Source: an uncultured Planctomycetota bacterium (GTDB lineage Bacteria > Planctomycetota > Brocadiia > CAIUPP01). From it: a stretch of 64,000 bases of DNA. The translations under genes were made by a program, and so were the position numbers. The first letter of the stretch is position 1; every line of letters starts with the position of its first letter. Shown piece after piece: positions 1 through 15,156 of the stretch. The notes under the pieces were generated by a model. The model was not told where the DNA came from. It did no database searches and saw only the letters and a program-made list of their open reading frames with translations. The stretch spans positions 39,488 through 103,487 of the forward strand of contig CAIUPP010000088.1 in assembly GCA_903901045.1 (NCBI GenBank), given 5' to 3'.

Positions 1-402
1 GCTGGCCGGGTGGCCGCCGAAGCCGTAACGCTTCATGCCGCCCTGGAACCCCTTGCCCTTGTTGGTTCCGATCACGTCGACGCGCTGGACTTCCTTGAAC
101 AGTTCCACGGTGAGCGTCTGGCCCAGTTCGAGCTTGTCCTTGCCGTCGGCGTCCACTTCGCGGATGAACCGCTGCGGCTCCGCTTTCGCGGCGCGCGCGT
201 GGCCGGACTCCGGCTTGGTGGCGTTCTTGCGGCGGCGGTCATCCATGCCCAGTTGCACGGCGCTGTAGCCGTCGTTCTCCTGGGTTTTGACCTGCATCAC
301 TTTGCAGGGACCGGCTTGAATAACAGTCACCGGCAGGAGCGATCCGGCCTCGTCATAAATTTGCGTCATGCCGAGCTTCCTGCCGAGCAATCCAGCGATC
401 AT
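1..402 (-). CDS. rplC: 50S ribosomal protein L3 (partial, runs off window start)
   Basis: Reverse complement gives MIAGLLGRKLGMTQIYDEAG...VIGTNKGKGFQGGMKRYGFGGHPA; next to rpsJ. Confidence 0.95.
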   Translation of the reverse strand, partial: MIAGLLGRKLGMTQIYDEAGSLLPVTVIQAGPCKVMQVKTQENDGYSAVQLGMDDRRRKNATKPESGHARAAKAEPQRFIREVDADGKDKLELGQTLTVELFKEVQRVDVIGTNKGKGFQGGMKRYGFGGHPAS

Positions 403-421
403 AACAACACTCCTGTAAGGA

Positions 422-730
422 TCAAGCCTTTATCCGGATATCCACCCCGGCGGGCATTTCGAGCCGCCCCAGGGCGTCAATGGTCTTGGCCGTCGGTTCC
501 ATAATATCGATGATGCGTTTGTGCGTGCGGATTTCGAATTGCTCGCGGGACTTCTTGTCGATGTGGGGGGAGCGAAGGACGGTGTAGCGTTCGATGCGCG
601 TCGGGATCGGTATCGGTCCGTTGACACGCGCTCCCGTGTCCTTGGCCGTCTCGACGATTTTGGCCGCCGAGCGATCCAGGACGCGATGGTCGTACGCTTC
701 CATGCGGATGCGGATTTTGTCTTTGCTCAT
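422..730 (-). CDS. rpsJ: 30S ribosomal protein S10
   Basis: [72 protein letters not shown]; start trimmed from the longer ORF. Confidence 0.96.
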   Translation of the reverse strand: MSKDKIRIRMEAYDHRVLDRSAAKIVETAKDTGARVNGPIPIPTRIERYTVLRSPHIDKKSREQFEIRTHKRIIDIMEPTAKTIDALGRLEMPAGVDIRIKA

Positions 731-914
731 TGCCTTACACATCCCCGCATACACGCGGACGAGAAAACACGGGTCATTTGATGCATTCTCCCTATACCCT
801 CGATCCGCCAACGGCGGTCCGGGCAGCACAAAATCGTTACGTTCGTGGCGCAAAGACTGGTAATATAACCGTTTCGCATCGTCTTGTCAAACGCATTTCA
901 ACGGAAAAACGGGG

Positions 915-2978
915 TCAAACCACCATTTTGTCATAAATCTTTTGCGGGGCAGGGCGGTAGTCGCTGGGTTCCAGCGTGTACGTGGCCCTTCCCTGCGTCA
1001 TGGAACGCAGCGCGGTGGCGTATCCGAACATCTCCGACAGAGGCGCGAGCGCAACAACGACGCGCGCTTCGTCGCGTTCGAGCACCTGGCTGATTTCCGC
1101 GCGGCGGCTGTTCAAGTCGGCGATGACGTCTCCCAGATACTGCGCCGGGGTGACCGCTTCCAGCGACATGATCGGTTCGAGAAGCAACGCGCCCCCCTCC
1201 TCCACCGCCTTGCGCATGGCGATGGATGCGGCGGCCTCGAAGGCGACTTCGTCGGAGTCGCTGGGATGTTCCTCCGCGTCGGAGGCAATGACTTCGACGT
1301 TGATCAGCGGGTAGCCGGTGACCACGCCGCCGCGCGCAGTCTCGATGACTCCCGCCTCGATCGCCTGCGCGAAACGGCGCTTGATCTTCTGCGTCGGGAG
1401 GTTGTTCACGAATTGAACACCCCCCTTCAGCGCCGCGGGTTTGACGGTGAGCTTCACCACGGCATAGGTGCCGCGCGTCCCCGTCTGCTGGATCAGGCGA
1501 CCTTCGGCCTCCTGCGCGCGCGCGATGGTTTCCTTGTACGCAACGCGCGGCTCGCCGACGTTCGCCCCGATGCCGAACTCATCCAGGAGGCGGTTCTTGA
1601 TGACCTCCAGGTGCAGCTCTCCCATTCCGCTGATGATGGTCTGGCCGGTCTCGGCGTCGTTCCTGACTTCAAACGTCGGGTCCTCGCGCGCGAGGCGCTG
1701 AAGCGACTCTGCGAGTTTGTCGCGGTCGGCCTGGGTGCGCGGCTCGATGGCCATGCTGACCACCGTGTTCGGGAACTGCATCGGCTCCAGGAGGATGGGG
1801 GCGTCGGTTTCGCAGAGCGTGTCGCCGGTGGTGGTATTGCTCAGCCCCCCCACCGCGACGATCTCCCCCGGGCCGGCTTCCTTGACGCTCTCCTCTTTCC
1901 GGTTGGCGTACATATGATAGATGTGCGCGATGGCTTCCTTCTTCTCCCGGCGCGGGTTGAACACCTTGCGCCCCGCGCGCAGCACGCCGGAGTAGACGCG
2001 GACGTAAACTATTTCATCGTAACGGTCTGCGGCCACCTTGAATGCCAGCGCGGTGAGCGATTCCTCCGGACTGTGCCCGCGCCGAATCTTGCGGGAGGCG
2101 TCCTCGGGATCCGTTCCCTCCACGTCCGGAACCTCCTCGGGCGAGGGCAGATAGTCCACGACGGCGTCCAGTAGCGGGTGGACTCCGACGCGCTTGAGGC
2201 TCGATCCGCACAGCACGGGAACGGCGCGGTTGGCCAGGGTGAGTTGGCGGATGCCCGCGCGCAATTCGTCGGCGCTCAGCGTGCCGTTGTCCAGGTACGG
2301 TCCGGCCAGGCTGTCCACGTTCTCCGCGACCGTTTCGCACAGCCGGTCGCGCCACGTCGCCGCCTCGGCGGCGAGATCGGCGGGAACATCGGTCTCGCGA
2401 AGGACGACATCTTTCTCATCCGCGTCGAAGTAGATGGCGCGCATGCGCAGCAGGTCGACGACTCCCTGAAGGGAGCGGTCGCTGCCGATGGGAATCTGCA
2501 CCGGCAGCGGGAGCGCGCGCAGCCGCTGCTGAATCGCCTGGATCACGCGGGGGTAATCGGAGCCGGGACGGTCCAGCTTGTTGACGAAGCAGAGGCGCGG
2601 CACTTTGTAGCGGTTGGCCTGACGCCAGACGGTCTCGGTCTGCGCTTCCACTCCGCCCACGCCGCAGAGCACGATGATGGCGCCGTCGAGGACGCGCAAG
2701 GAGCGCTCCACTTCGGCGGTGAAGTCCACGTGCCCCGGCGTGTCGATGAGCGAGACCATGTGCCCGCGCCATTCGAAGCTGATCGCCGCGGAGGTGATGG
2801 TGATGCCGCGGCGCTGCTCCTCTTTCATCCAGTCCGTAACGGTGGTGCCATCGTCCACTTCACCCATCTTGTACGTGCGCCCGGCGTAGTACAGGATGCG
2901 CTCGGTGGTGGTGGTCTTGCCGGCGTCGATGTGCGCCAGGACGCCGATATTGCGCCGTTTGGCAAGCGGAATTGTCAT
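915..2978 (-). CDS. fusA: Elongation factor G
   Basis: MTIPLAKRRNIGVLAHIDAGKTTTTERILYYAG...; 687 aa EF-G. Confidence 0.97.
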   Translation of the reverse strand: MTIPLAKRRNIGVLAHIDAGKTTTTERILYYAGRTYKMGEVDDGTTVTDWMKEEQRRGITITSAAISFEWRGHMVSLIDTPGHVDFTAEVERSLRVLDGAIIVLCGVGGVEAQTETVWRQANRYKVPRLCFVNKLDRPGSDYPRVIQAIQQRLRALPLPVQIPIGSDRSLQGVVDLLRMRAIYFDADEKDVVLRETDVPADLAAEAATWRDRLCETVAENVDSLAGPYLDNGTLSADELRAGIRQLTLANRAVPVLCGSSLKRVGVHPLLDAVVDYLPSPEEVPDVEGTDPEDASRKIRRGHSPEESLTALAFKVAADRYDEIVYVRVYSGVLRAGRKVFNPRREKKEAIAHIYHMYANRKEESVKEAGPGEIVAVGGLSNTTTGDTLCETDAPILLEPMQFPNTVVSMAIEPRTQADRDKLAESLQRLAREDPTFEVRNDAETGQTIISGMGELHLEVIKNRLLDEFGIGANVGEPRVAYKETIARAQEAEGRLIQQTGTRGTYAVVKLTVKPAALKGGVQFVNNLPTQKIKRRFAQAIEAGVIETARGGVVTGYPLINVEVIASDAEEHPSDSDEVAFEAAASIAMRKAVEEGGALLLEPIMSLEAVTPAQYLGDVIADLNSRRAEISQVLERDEARVVVALAPLSEMFGYATALRSMTQGRATYTLEPSDYRPAPQKIYDKMVV

Positions 2979-3086
2979 CTGGATGATCTCACTAGAAGAC
3001 GACGCCGCCTGGCCACGGGGCCAGGCGGCAAAAGTTGCATCAGCTCAAGGGCGAAGCTTTCGCGCGGTGCAGGGCGAGCGCGCGGC

Positions 3087-3560
3087 TCACCAGGCGAAGT
3101 GCGCGAAGGCCTTGTTGGCCTCGGCCATCTTGTGGACGTTCTCGCGCTGCGTGAACGCCGCACCGGTCTTGTTGTAGGCGTCCACCAGTTCGGCGGCGAG
3201 CCGAATGTCCATGGGCTTGCCCTTGCGGGCGCGGGCCGCCGCGAGAATCCAGCGGAACGCCAGCGCCTGCGCGCGCGGCCGCGGGACTTCCACGGGCACC
3301 TGGTAGGTGGCGCCGCCGACGCGCTTCGAGCGCACTTCGACGGTGGGACGCACGTTCTCGATGCAGGTTTCGAACGCCTTGAGCGGGTCCACGCCGGGGA
3401 CCTTCTGGCCGACGATATCCATCGCGCCGTAGAAGATATCCTCCGCCGTGCTCTTCTTGCCGCCGTACATGAGGCAGTTGATGAACTTGCTCACCAGTTT
3501 GCTCTTGAAGCGAACGTCGGGCTGGAGGAAGACCGACGTGCTGCGGAATTTCAGGGCCAT
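3087..3560 (-). CDS. rpsG: 30S ribosomal protein S7
   Basis: S7 signature, between rpsL and fusA. Confidence 0.95.
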   Translation of the reverse strand: MALKFRSTSVFLQPDVRFKSKLVSKFINCLMYGGKKSTAEDIFYGAMDIVGQKVPGVDPLKAFETCIENVRPTVEVRSKRVGGATYQVPVEVPRPRAQALAFRWILAAARARKGKPMDIRLAAELVDAYNKTGAAFTQRENVHKMAEANKAFAHFAW

Positions 3561-3635
3561 CGTCGAATGCGCTCCTTCCTAACTTGGGCTGCAGCCTGTT
3601 TCATGACTGCCAAACCGGCAATGAAACAGCTTGGC

Positions 3636-4007
3636 TTACTTGGGCCGCTTGGCGCCGTACTTGGACCGGCTCTGACGACGCGCCTCGACGCCCGTGGCGT
3701 CGAGTTTGCCGCGAATGATGTGGTAGCGCACGCCGGGCAGGTCGCGCACGCGGCCGCCGCGCACGAGCACGGTGAGGTGCTCCTGCAGGTTGTGCCCTTC
3801 CCCGGGAATGTACGCGATGACTTCGCGCCCATTGCTCAGGCGCACCTTGGTCACCTTGCGCAAAGCCGAGTTCGGCTTCTTGGGTGTGCGGGTCATGACC
3901 TGCAGGCAGACTCCGCGCTTCTGCGCGCAGCCCTGAAGGTCGGGACGCTTGCTCTTGTACTGGACCTTCTTGCGGCCTTTGCGCACCAGCTGGCTGATCG
4001 TTGGCAT
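3636..4007 (-). CDS. rpsL: 30S ribosomal protein S12
   Basis: [14 protein letters not shown]...[37 protein letters not shown]. Confidence 0.97.
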   Translation of the reverse strand: MPTISQLVRKGRKKVQYKSKRPDLQGCAQKRGVCLQVMTRTPKKPNSALRKVTKVRLSNGREVIAYIPGEGHNLQEHLTVLVRGGRVRDLPGVRYHIIRGKLDATGVEARRQSRSKYGAKRPK

Positions 4008-4037
4008 CGTACTTGACTCCTGTGCCTGTGCGAGAAC

Positions 4038-8162
<4,125 letters not shown>

Positions 8163-8285
8163 CTCCTTTCCTCGGCCGCAGCCGAAGTAATCCGGCCGGT
8201 TCGTTCAAGGCAAAACCGGCGCAACGACGCGTCGCGGGGTCGCGCGCGATGCTGTGCGCAATCCCGAGCATAGTAGTATAACAAC

Positions 8286-8305
8286 CTGGACGGCCATCCG
8301 TCCAG
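8286..8305. repeat. Perfect 8-bp-stem hairpin in rplL-rpoC gap
   Basis: ctggacgg ccat ccgtccag. Confidence 0.6.
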
Positions 8306-8550
8306 CCGAATGTCAGCCGACATTTCAAGCGCGCCGCTCCCGCCTGGCCCTCTTCCGGCCCGGCGCGCGGCCCGCACTTCACCCCAACGGAGCAATGGGC
8401 AATTACCAAAGGCCCACGGCCAACGGAACGGCCGGCGCCTGCCTGGGCTGCTGCCCGCCGACGCCATTGCCGCTCCCTGGCAATTGGCTATCGGCAATTG
8501 CCCATTGGCAATTAATATGTTTTCCTCGCGCAAAGAGCATGCGCCGGCGG

Positions 8551-8949
8551 TTACTTCAACTCGACCTTCGCGCCGACCTCTTCGAGCTTGGCCTTCATCT
8601 TCTCGGCTTCTTCCTTGGGCACAGCTTCCTTGACTGCCTTCGGAGCGCTGTCCACAACCGCCTTGGCTTCCTTCAGCCCGAGGGTGGTGAACTCGCGAAC
8701 GACCTTGATGACCTGCAGCTTGTTCGCGCCGGCGTTGGTGAGAACCACGTCGAACTCGGTCTTCTCAGCCGCGGGAGCGCCCGCCGCCGCCGCCGGAGCC
8801 GCCGCCGCTGCCGCAACCGGGGCCGCGGACACGCCGAACTTCGCTTCGAACGCCTTCACCAACTCGGCCGCCTCAAGCAACGTCATGCCGGAGACCAGAT
8901 CCAGCACCTGGGCAACCTTCGCAGAGGTCTCAGCCTTTACTTCACCCAT
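8551..8949 (-). CDS. rplL: 50S ribosomal protein L7/L12
   Basis: Ala-rich hinge and C-terminal [41 protein letters not shown]. Confidence 0.96.
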   Translation of the reverse strand: MGEVKAETSAKVAQVLDLVSGMTLLEAAELVKAFEAKFGVSAAPVAAAAAAPAAAAGAPAAEKTEFDVVLTNAGANKLQVIKVVREFTTLGLKEAKAVVDSAPKAVKEAVPKEEAEKMKAKLEEVGAKVELK

Positions 8950-9055
8950 TGAATCCTCCTGTTTTCTCTGTAGTCCTGCCCCCCGCAGGGGCGCAACTCA
9001 GAAACCTCCCGGCGCGCCACTCCGAGATGACCGGCGCACGACTCCCGTCAACGGC

Positions 9056-9634
9056 CTAAGCAGCCGCCGGGGCAGGTCCAGAAGCTGCCGTCTCCGGGGA
9101 CGACGGCGGAACACTGCCTTCCTTCTGATTGCGGATGGCCTCCAACGCGCAGGCGAGGCTCCGTGCGATTCCCTGGAACGCCCCGGCCAGCCGAGCGATC
9201 GGCGCCTGGACGCTTCCGGCAAATTTGGCGTGCAACACCGGCAGCGGCGGAATGGCGGCCAGCTGCGTGACGGCCGCGGGGGTCAGGGCCAGCTCGCCCA
9301 TGAGGCCTCCGCGAATGACAACTTTCCCTTCGTACTTCTTCACCAGTTCGGTGACCACTTTGCAGATGTTCGGCATTTCACCTTTGCCGCTCACCAGCGC
9401 GCAGGGGCCGCTGAAGAACTGGGTGCCGCCGCCGATGCCGTTGGCCGTCAGCGCGCGGGTGGCCAGCGAGTTCTTGACCACCTGCAGGCGGATGCCGCTC
9501 TCGCGCAGGAGGCGGCGGAACTCGGTGTTTTGATGGCCGTCGAGCTTCTCGCAGCCCAGAACCAGATAGCCGGTGCCGGCGGGATAACGCTTCGACAACT
9601 CCTCCGAGATCATCAAGTTCAGTTTGCTCGGCAT
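9056..9634 (-). CDS. rplJ: 50S ribosomal protein L10
   Basis: L10-like protein upstream of rplL. Confidence 0.92.
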   Translation of the reverse strand: MPSKLNLMISEELSKRYPAGTGYLVLGCEKLDGHQNTEFRRLLRESGIRLQVVKNSLATRALTANGIGGGTQFFSGPCALVSGKGEMPNICKVVTELVKKYEGKVVIRGGLMGELALTPAAVTQLAAIPPLPVLHAKFAGSVQAPIARLAGAFQGIARSLACALEAIRNQKEGSVPPSSPETAASGPAPAAA

Positions 9635-9667
9635 GCGCCTTTCTCCTTCTCAGCCGTTCCGCGCCGG

Positions 9668-10348
9668 TCAGACCGCCAGGCGGATGGACGGGCTCATGGT
9701 TGACGAGAGGTAGGCGGAGATCACGAACGTCCCCTTCAGCGTCGCGGGACGAGCCGCCTGAATGTGGGCGATGAACGCGTTGACGTTCGCCCGCAAGTCC
9801 TCTTCCGTAAAGCCGACACGCCCGACCGGGGCGTGCAGATTCCCGGTGGCGTCGGTGCGGTATTCGATGCGCCCCGCGCGGAACTCTTTGACCGCGGTGG
9901 CCACGTCTTCGGTGACGGTGCCGCTCTTGGGCGACGGCATCTTCCCCTGCGGACCGAGCACGCGCCCCAGCTTGCCCACGTGGCGCATCATGTCGGTTCC
10001 GGCGACGGCGATGTCGAAGTCCGTCCAACCGCCGGCGACTTTCGCCACCAGCTCTTCTCCGCCGGCCTCGATGGCCCCCGCCGCTTTCGCGGCCTCCGCC
10101 ACGGCGCCGGTGCAGAAGGCGATGACGCGCATTTCCTTGCCGATGCCCTTGGGCAGGCTCGCCGAACCGCGCACGAGCTGGTCGGCCTGTTTCGGGTCGA
10201 TCCCCAGCCGCATGGCGAGGTCCACCGTCTCGTTGAACTTCCCGCCCGGCAGCGTCTTCAGCAGCGCGACGGCCTCTTCCACGGAGTACCGCTTGCTGCG
10301 ATCGATCTTCTTGAGCGCTTCGTTATACCGCTTGCTGTGTTCGGCCAT
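9668..10348 (-). CDS. rplA: 50S ribosomal protein L1
   Basis: KRYSVEEAVALLKT...FNETVDLAMRLGIDPKQADQLVRGSASLPKGIGK. Confidence 0.95.
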   Translation of the reverse strand: MAEHSKRYNEALKKIDRSKRYSVEEAVALLKTLPGGKFNETVDLAMRLGIDPKQADQLVRGSASLPKGIGKEMRVIAFCTGAVAEAAKAAGAIEAGGEELVAKVAGGWTDFDIAVAGTDMMRHVGKLGRVLGPQGKMPSPKSGTVTEDVATAVKEFRAGRIEYRTDATGNLHAPVGRVGFTEEDLRANVNAFIAHIQAARPATLKGTFVISAYLSSTMSPSIRLAV

Positions 10349-10352
10349 GAAA

Positions 10353-10781
10353 CTACTCCACTATGTCGATGCCCATGCTGCGGGCGGTGCCAGCCACGAC
10401 CTTCTCGGCGGCATCCAGGTCGCTGGAATTGAGGTCCTTCGCCTTGGTCTGCGCGATTTCGCGCACTTGCGCGCGCGTTACCTTCGCCACCTTTTCCTTG
10501 TTCGGGACGCCCGAACCTTTGGCGATGCCCGCCGCCTTCTTGAGCAGCACGGAGGCCGGGGGCGACTTGGTGATGAAGTCGAACGAACGGTCCCGGTATA
10601 CGGTGATCTCGACCGGGATGATCACGCCGGCGGCGTCGCGCGTCTTGTCGTTGAACTTGCGGACGAATTCGCCGATGTTGACGCCATGCTGACCCAGCGC
10701 CGGACCGACGGGCGGGGCCGGCGTCGCCTGCCCGCCGGGGCACTGAAGCTTGATTTTCGCGAGAATCGGTTTCCCTGCCAT
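10353..10781 (-). CDS. rplK: 50S ribosomal protein L11
   Basis: [37 protein letters not shown]. Confidence 0.96.
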   Translation of the reverse strand: MAGKPILAKIKLQCPGGQATPAPPVGPALGQHGVNIGEFVRKFNDKTRDAAGVIIPVEITVYRDRSFDFITKSPPASVLLKKAAGIAKGSGVPNKEKVAKVTRAQVREIAQTKAKDLNSSDLDAAEKVVAGTARSMGIDIVE

Positions 10782-10802
10782 GTGTGCGCTCCGACTGTTA
10801 AG

Positions 10803-11351
10803 TTATACGCGCTCGACCTGCCAGTATTCCAGCTCAACGGGCGTAGGCCGCCCGAAGATGGTCACAATGACTTTCACGGTTCCCTTTGCGGCGGAGACTT
10901 CCTCGACCGTTCCTTCGAAGTTCTCGAACGGCCCTTCCTTGATCCGCACGGCCTCGCCGCCGGAGAAGCCAATCTTGACCTTCGGGGCGGATTCCTTGTG
11001 GTCGGCCGCGCCGAGGATGCGCTCCACGTCCGACTTGGACATCGGGATGGGCTTGCTGCCGTCCCCCAGGAAGTCCCCGATGCCGGGGGTCTCGCGGATG
11101 GTGAACCAGGCGCGCTCGGGGATGTCCATCTTCTCCGGGCCGTCGATCTCCACCATGATGTAGCCGGGATAGATCTTGCGCTCGCGGACGCGCTTCTGCC
11201 CGCCGCGGATTTCGGAAACCCGCTCGCTGGGAACCAGTACGCGGCAGACCACGCTTTCGAGTGCGTCCGCGCGGACCCGACGGTCCAGCGCCTCACGCAC
11301 CTGGTCTTCTTTGCCGCTCTGCACGCGCACGACAAACCAGTTCTTGGGCAT
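10803..11351 (-). CDS. nusG: Transcription termination/antitermination protein NusG
   Basis: MPKNWFVVRVQSGKEDQ...PGYIMVEI...GEAVRIKEGPFENFEGTVEEV; trimmed from a longer ORF. Confidence 0.94.
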   Translation of the reverse strand: MPKNWFVVRVQSGKEDQVREALDRRVRADALESVVCRVLVPSERVSEIRGGQKRVRERKIYPGYIMVEIDGPEKMDIPERAWFTIRETPGIGDFLGDGSKPIPMSKSDVERILGAADHKESAPKVKIGFSGGEAVRIKEGPFENFEGTVEEVSAAKGTVKVIVTIFGRPTPVELEYWQVERV

Positions 11352-11371
11352 GACGACGAGCCGCTCCGATC

Positions 11372-11779
11372 TCAAGACGAAAAGTAGATCTTGTGGAAGC
11401 CCCAGCTGAACAACGCATCCGCCAGGAACAGCACAAGACTGAACAACAGCAGGGTGAAGATGACGACGATGGTCTGGCGCTTCAGCTCTCCCTTGGTCGG
11501 CCAGGAGACTTTGCGCAGTTCCAGTTCGCTGGCGATCAGGTAGTCCGCAAAGCGCGGGATGTTGCAGACCCAGGCGATCAGGGCCATGCAGCCGAGGAAG
11601 ACGCCGCCGCTGACGATGAGCCCCCAGCCGCGGGCGCCCAGCGAGGTCGCCCCGCCGATTTCGCGGGCCGTCATCGCGTCGTACAGCTCGAACGCGCCGA
11701 AGGCGGACAGCGCCCCGAGGGCGATGATCGTCGTCCAGCGCGCTACGTTCCCCTGGCCCTTCTTGTAAATCTCCACCAT
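11372..11779 (-). CDS. secE: Preprotein translocase subunit SecE (long form, extra N-terminal hydrophobic segments)
   Basis: C-terminal ELRKVSWPTKGELKRQTIVVIFTLLLFSLVLFLAD; next to nusG. Confidence 0.92.
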   Translation of the reverse strand: MVEIYKKGQGNVARWTTIIALGALSAFGAFELYDAMTAREIGGATSLGARGWGLIVSGGVFLGCMALIAWVCNIPRFADYLIASELELRKVSWPTKGELKRQTIVVIFTLLLFSLVLFLADALFSWGFHKIYFSS

Positions 11780-11821
11780 GTTTCCTTCCGCTCAAACCCA
11801 TTAACTGCTGACCGGAGCACA

Positions 11822-11897
11822 TGGCAGGCCAGGAGGGAGTCGAACCCCCAACCCTCCGCTTTGGAGACGGATGCTCTGCCAATTGAGCTACTGGCCT
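11822..11897 (-). tRNA. tRNA-Trp(CCA)
   Basis: Cloverleaf AGGCCAG...CTCCAAA...GGTTCGACTCC...CTGGCCTGCCA with encoded CCA. Confidence 0.93.
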
Positions 11898-11928
11898 GCG
11901 CACCCTGCCGCAACCGGACGGAGAACTG

Positions 11929-12078
11929 CTACTTCTTCTTCTCCACGTGCACGGTATGCTTGCGGTCGTGCTTGCAGTATTTCTTAAGTTCCAGCTTCTT
12001 GCCGCCACGCATCTCGCGGCTTGTGCGGTAATTGCGGTTCCCGCACTCTTTGCATTCCAGACTCAGGTCCTCTCGCAT
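11929..12078 (-). CDS. rpmG: 50S ribosomal protein L33
   Basis: MREDLSLECKECGNRNYRTSREMRGGKKLELKKYCKHDRKHTVHVEKKK (49 aa, not in the ORF track). Confidence 0.93.
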   Translation of the reverse strand: MREDLSLECKECGNRNYRTSREMRGGKKLELKKYCKHDRKHTVHVEKKK

Positions 12079-12096
12079 CGTCGTATTCTTCCGTTA

Positions 12097-13299
<1,203 letters not shown>

Positions 13300-13365
13300 T
13301 GCCTTTCTCCTACCTTTAAGTGTTGTCTTCAGCGATCCAGCCGCACAACCGGCTTTACGACTTTA

Positions 13366-13440
13366 TGGAGCTGCCTCTGGGACTTGAACCCAGGGCCTCG
13401 TCCTTACCAAGGACGCGCTCTACCACTGAGCTAAGGCAGC
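13366..13440 (-). tRNA. tRNA-Thr(GGT)
   Basis: GCTGCCT/AGGCAGC acceptor, anticodon loop TTGGTAA, encoded CCA. Confidence 0.92.
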
Positions 13441-13478
13441 TCATCTCCGCCACGCGGCGGTCATCCACACAGGCTCAA

Positions 13479-13552
13479 TGGAGCGGGCGATGGGAATCGA
13501 ACCCACATGGCCGGCTTGGAAAACCGGGGCTCTGCCTTTGAGCTACGCCCGC
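13479..13552 (-). tRNA. tRNA-Gly(TCC)
   Basis: GCGGGCG/CGCCCGC acceptor, loop TTTCCAA, encoded CCA. Confidence 0.9.
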
Positions 13553-13561
13553 CGGTCAAGA

Positions 13562-13646
<85 letters not shown>

Positions 13647-13664
13647 AATCTTTCTGTTGTTCGG

Positions 13665-13736
13665 AGCTAGCGGTGGGAATCGGACCCACAACCTGCGGTT
13701 TACAAAACCGCCGCTCTACCTTTGAGCTACGCTAGC
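13665..13736 (-). tRNA. tRNA-Thr(TGT)
   Basis: GCTAGCG/CGCTAGC acceptor, loop TTTGTAA, no encoded CCA. Confidence 0.88.
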
Positions 13737-13887
13737 AGCTTAACGTGGCGTACACATCCCAGAATGGCGAATTATACCAAAACCGGCGTCTATTTCAACC
13801 CATCCCGGACCACGAAAAACAAAACTCCCCCGCCTGACGCGACAACTCGTCAGGAGTTCACGCCAACTTTGCAGCCGGGGAACCGCC

Positions 13888-13953
13888 CGATTAGCTTGCC
13901 ATGCGCGAGCGCCAACGAACCGATTGGCTTGCCATGAGCGAGTGCCAACGAGT
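13888..13953. repeat. Two tandem 33-bp imperfect repeats beside tRNA-Arg
   Basis: cgattagcttgccatgcgcgagcgccaacgaac / cgattggcttgccatgagcgagtgccaacgagt. Confidence 0.8.
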
Positions 13954-13957
13954 CGAA

Positions 13958-14034
13958 TGGCACCCCCTGTAGGATTCAAACCTACGACCTTCGGCTTCGG
14001 AGGCCGACGCTCTATTCAGCTGAGCTAAGGGGGC
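13958..14034 (-). tRNA. tRNA-Arg(CCG)
   Basis: GCCCCCT/AGGGGGT acceptor, loop CTCCGAA, encoded CCA. Confidence 0.9.
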
Positions 14035-14350
14035 GCTTGATGCAACCGGCGTCCACTTCAGGGAGTTAGATGGTAACATACCCGCGACCCACATGCAAGC
14101 CAACAAATGAATAGCGAATGAGGAATGGCCAAATGCGAATTGCCGACATAACGGCGGTCGCCTTTGCGCTGCGTAAATCGAATAGTGGTTCACTTTGGCG
14201 CGGCGTCATAACGAGGCGCGCGGCGACGAAGCAACCCCTGGGGGCCACAGGAGCCAATGAGTCGCACCAACCGCGCTGTCGTTCCCGCGGTTAATGCGCT
14301 CGCAATGACTTCCTGCGCAAGTGAACCACTCCCGTAAATCGCATTCACGG

Positions 14351-14378
14351 TTGACAAGCCCGGCTCTTCTGTTAGAAT
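14351..14378 (+). promoter_or_regulatory. Sigma70-like promoter
   Basis: TTGACA-N16-TAGAAT upstream of the lipoprotein gene. Confidence 0.6.
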
Positions 14379-14435
14379 ACGCTGACTCAGTCTGGTGGTG
14401 TTGAACTAATTTCCATCTACGGGAGGAGGGCTCAT

Positions 14436-14957
14436 ATGAAATCGCGTATCGCGCTGTTCTGCGCTGCTCTGTTCGGGAGCGTGGTTCTCTGGGGATGCGC
14501 CCCGAAGCCGGCCACGACCTACGATGTCGCGCGCAATCTGGATGACGGCAAGCAGTACAAAGAAGCCATCGCCAAGTACGACGAGTACATGAAGGCGAAC
14601 CCCACCAGCGCCCTGGTCCCCTTCGCCATGTACTTCGAAGGCGTCTGCTACGAAAACCTCTTCGACAAGCAGAACGCGATGGACAGCTACAAGAAGGCCG
14701 TCACGCAGTATCCGCAGACCGACCCGGGCCAGTGGGCCAAGTTGGCGATGGATGATCTCGACAAGCGCACTCTCGTGGCGCCGACCACAACCACCACCAC
14801 GATGAAGCCCAAGCCGACCACCACCACGACGATGAAGCCGACGACGACCACGACTCATCCGAAGCCGACCACGACGACGACCGCCAAGCCCAAGCCGACG
14901 ACGACCACGGCGAAGCCGGTCACCACGACGACAACCCTGAAGACGGTGCCGAAGTAA
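14436..14957 (+). CDS. Lipoprotein with TPR-like domain and Thr/Pro/Lys repeat tail
   Basis: Lipobox-like VVLWGC; YKEAIAKYDEYMKANPTS TPR-like; tail of TTTTT-KPKP repeats. Confidence 0.75.
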   Translation: MKSRIALFCAALFGSVVLWGCAPKPATTYDVARNLDDGKQYKEAIAKYDEYMKANPTSALVPFAMYFEGVCYENLFDKQNAMDSYKKAVTQYPQTDPGQWAKLAMDDLDKRTLVAPTTTTTTMKPKPTTTTTMKPTTTTTHPKPTTTTTAKPKPTTTTAKPVTTTTTLKTVPK

Positions 14958-14975
14958 TACCACCTTCCGGTCCGC

Positions 14976-15018
14976 AAAGGCCCGGCCCCGCGTAACGGGG
15001 TCGGGCCTTTCTCTTTTT
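14976..15018 (+). terminator. Rho-independent terminator
   Basis: aaaggcccggccccg cgtaa cggggtcgggccttt ctcttttt. Confidence 0.9.
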
Positions 15019-15156
15019 GCCTCCCCCCTCTCTTGCTGCATGTTTGCGCGCGCGAAAAGCTTTCTGCTATAGTTGCCCGCGCTCCGGCCGCAATCGCTCG
15101 GACTCACACCGGAGCGGCGCGCTTGAGACAACCTGTTTCTCTGGAAGTAATGGGGA

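Noticed and set aside
942-4016. 410-aa and 612-aa plus-strand ORFs
   Set aside because: Antisense shadows of fusA, rpsG and rpsL
13740-14257. Short ORFs between tRNA genes and the lipoprotein
   Set aside because: Overlap tRNA-Arg and tandem repeats; spurious
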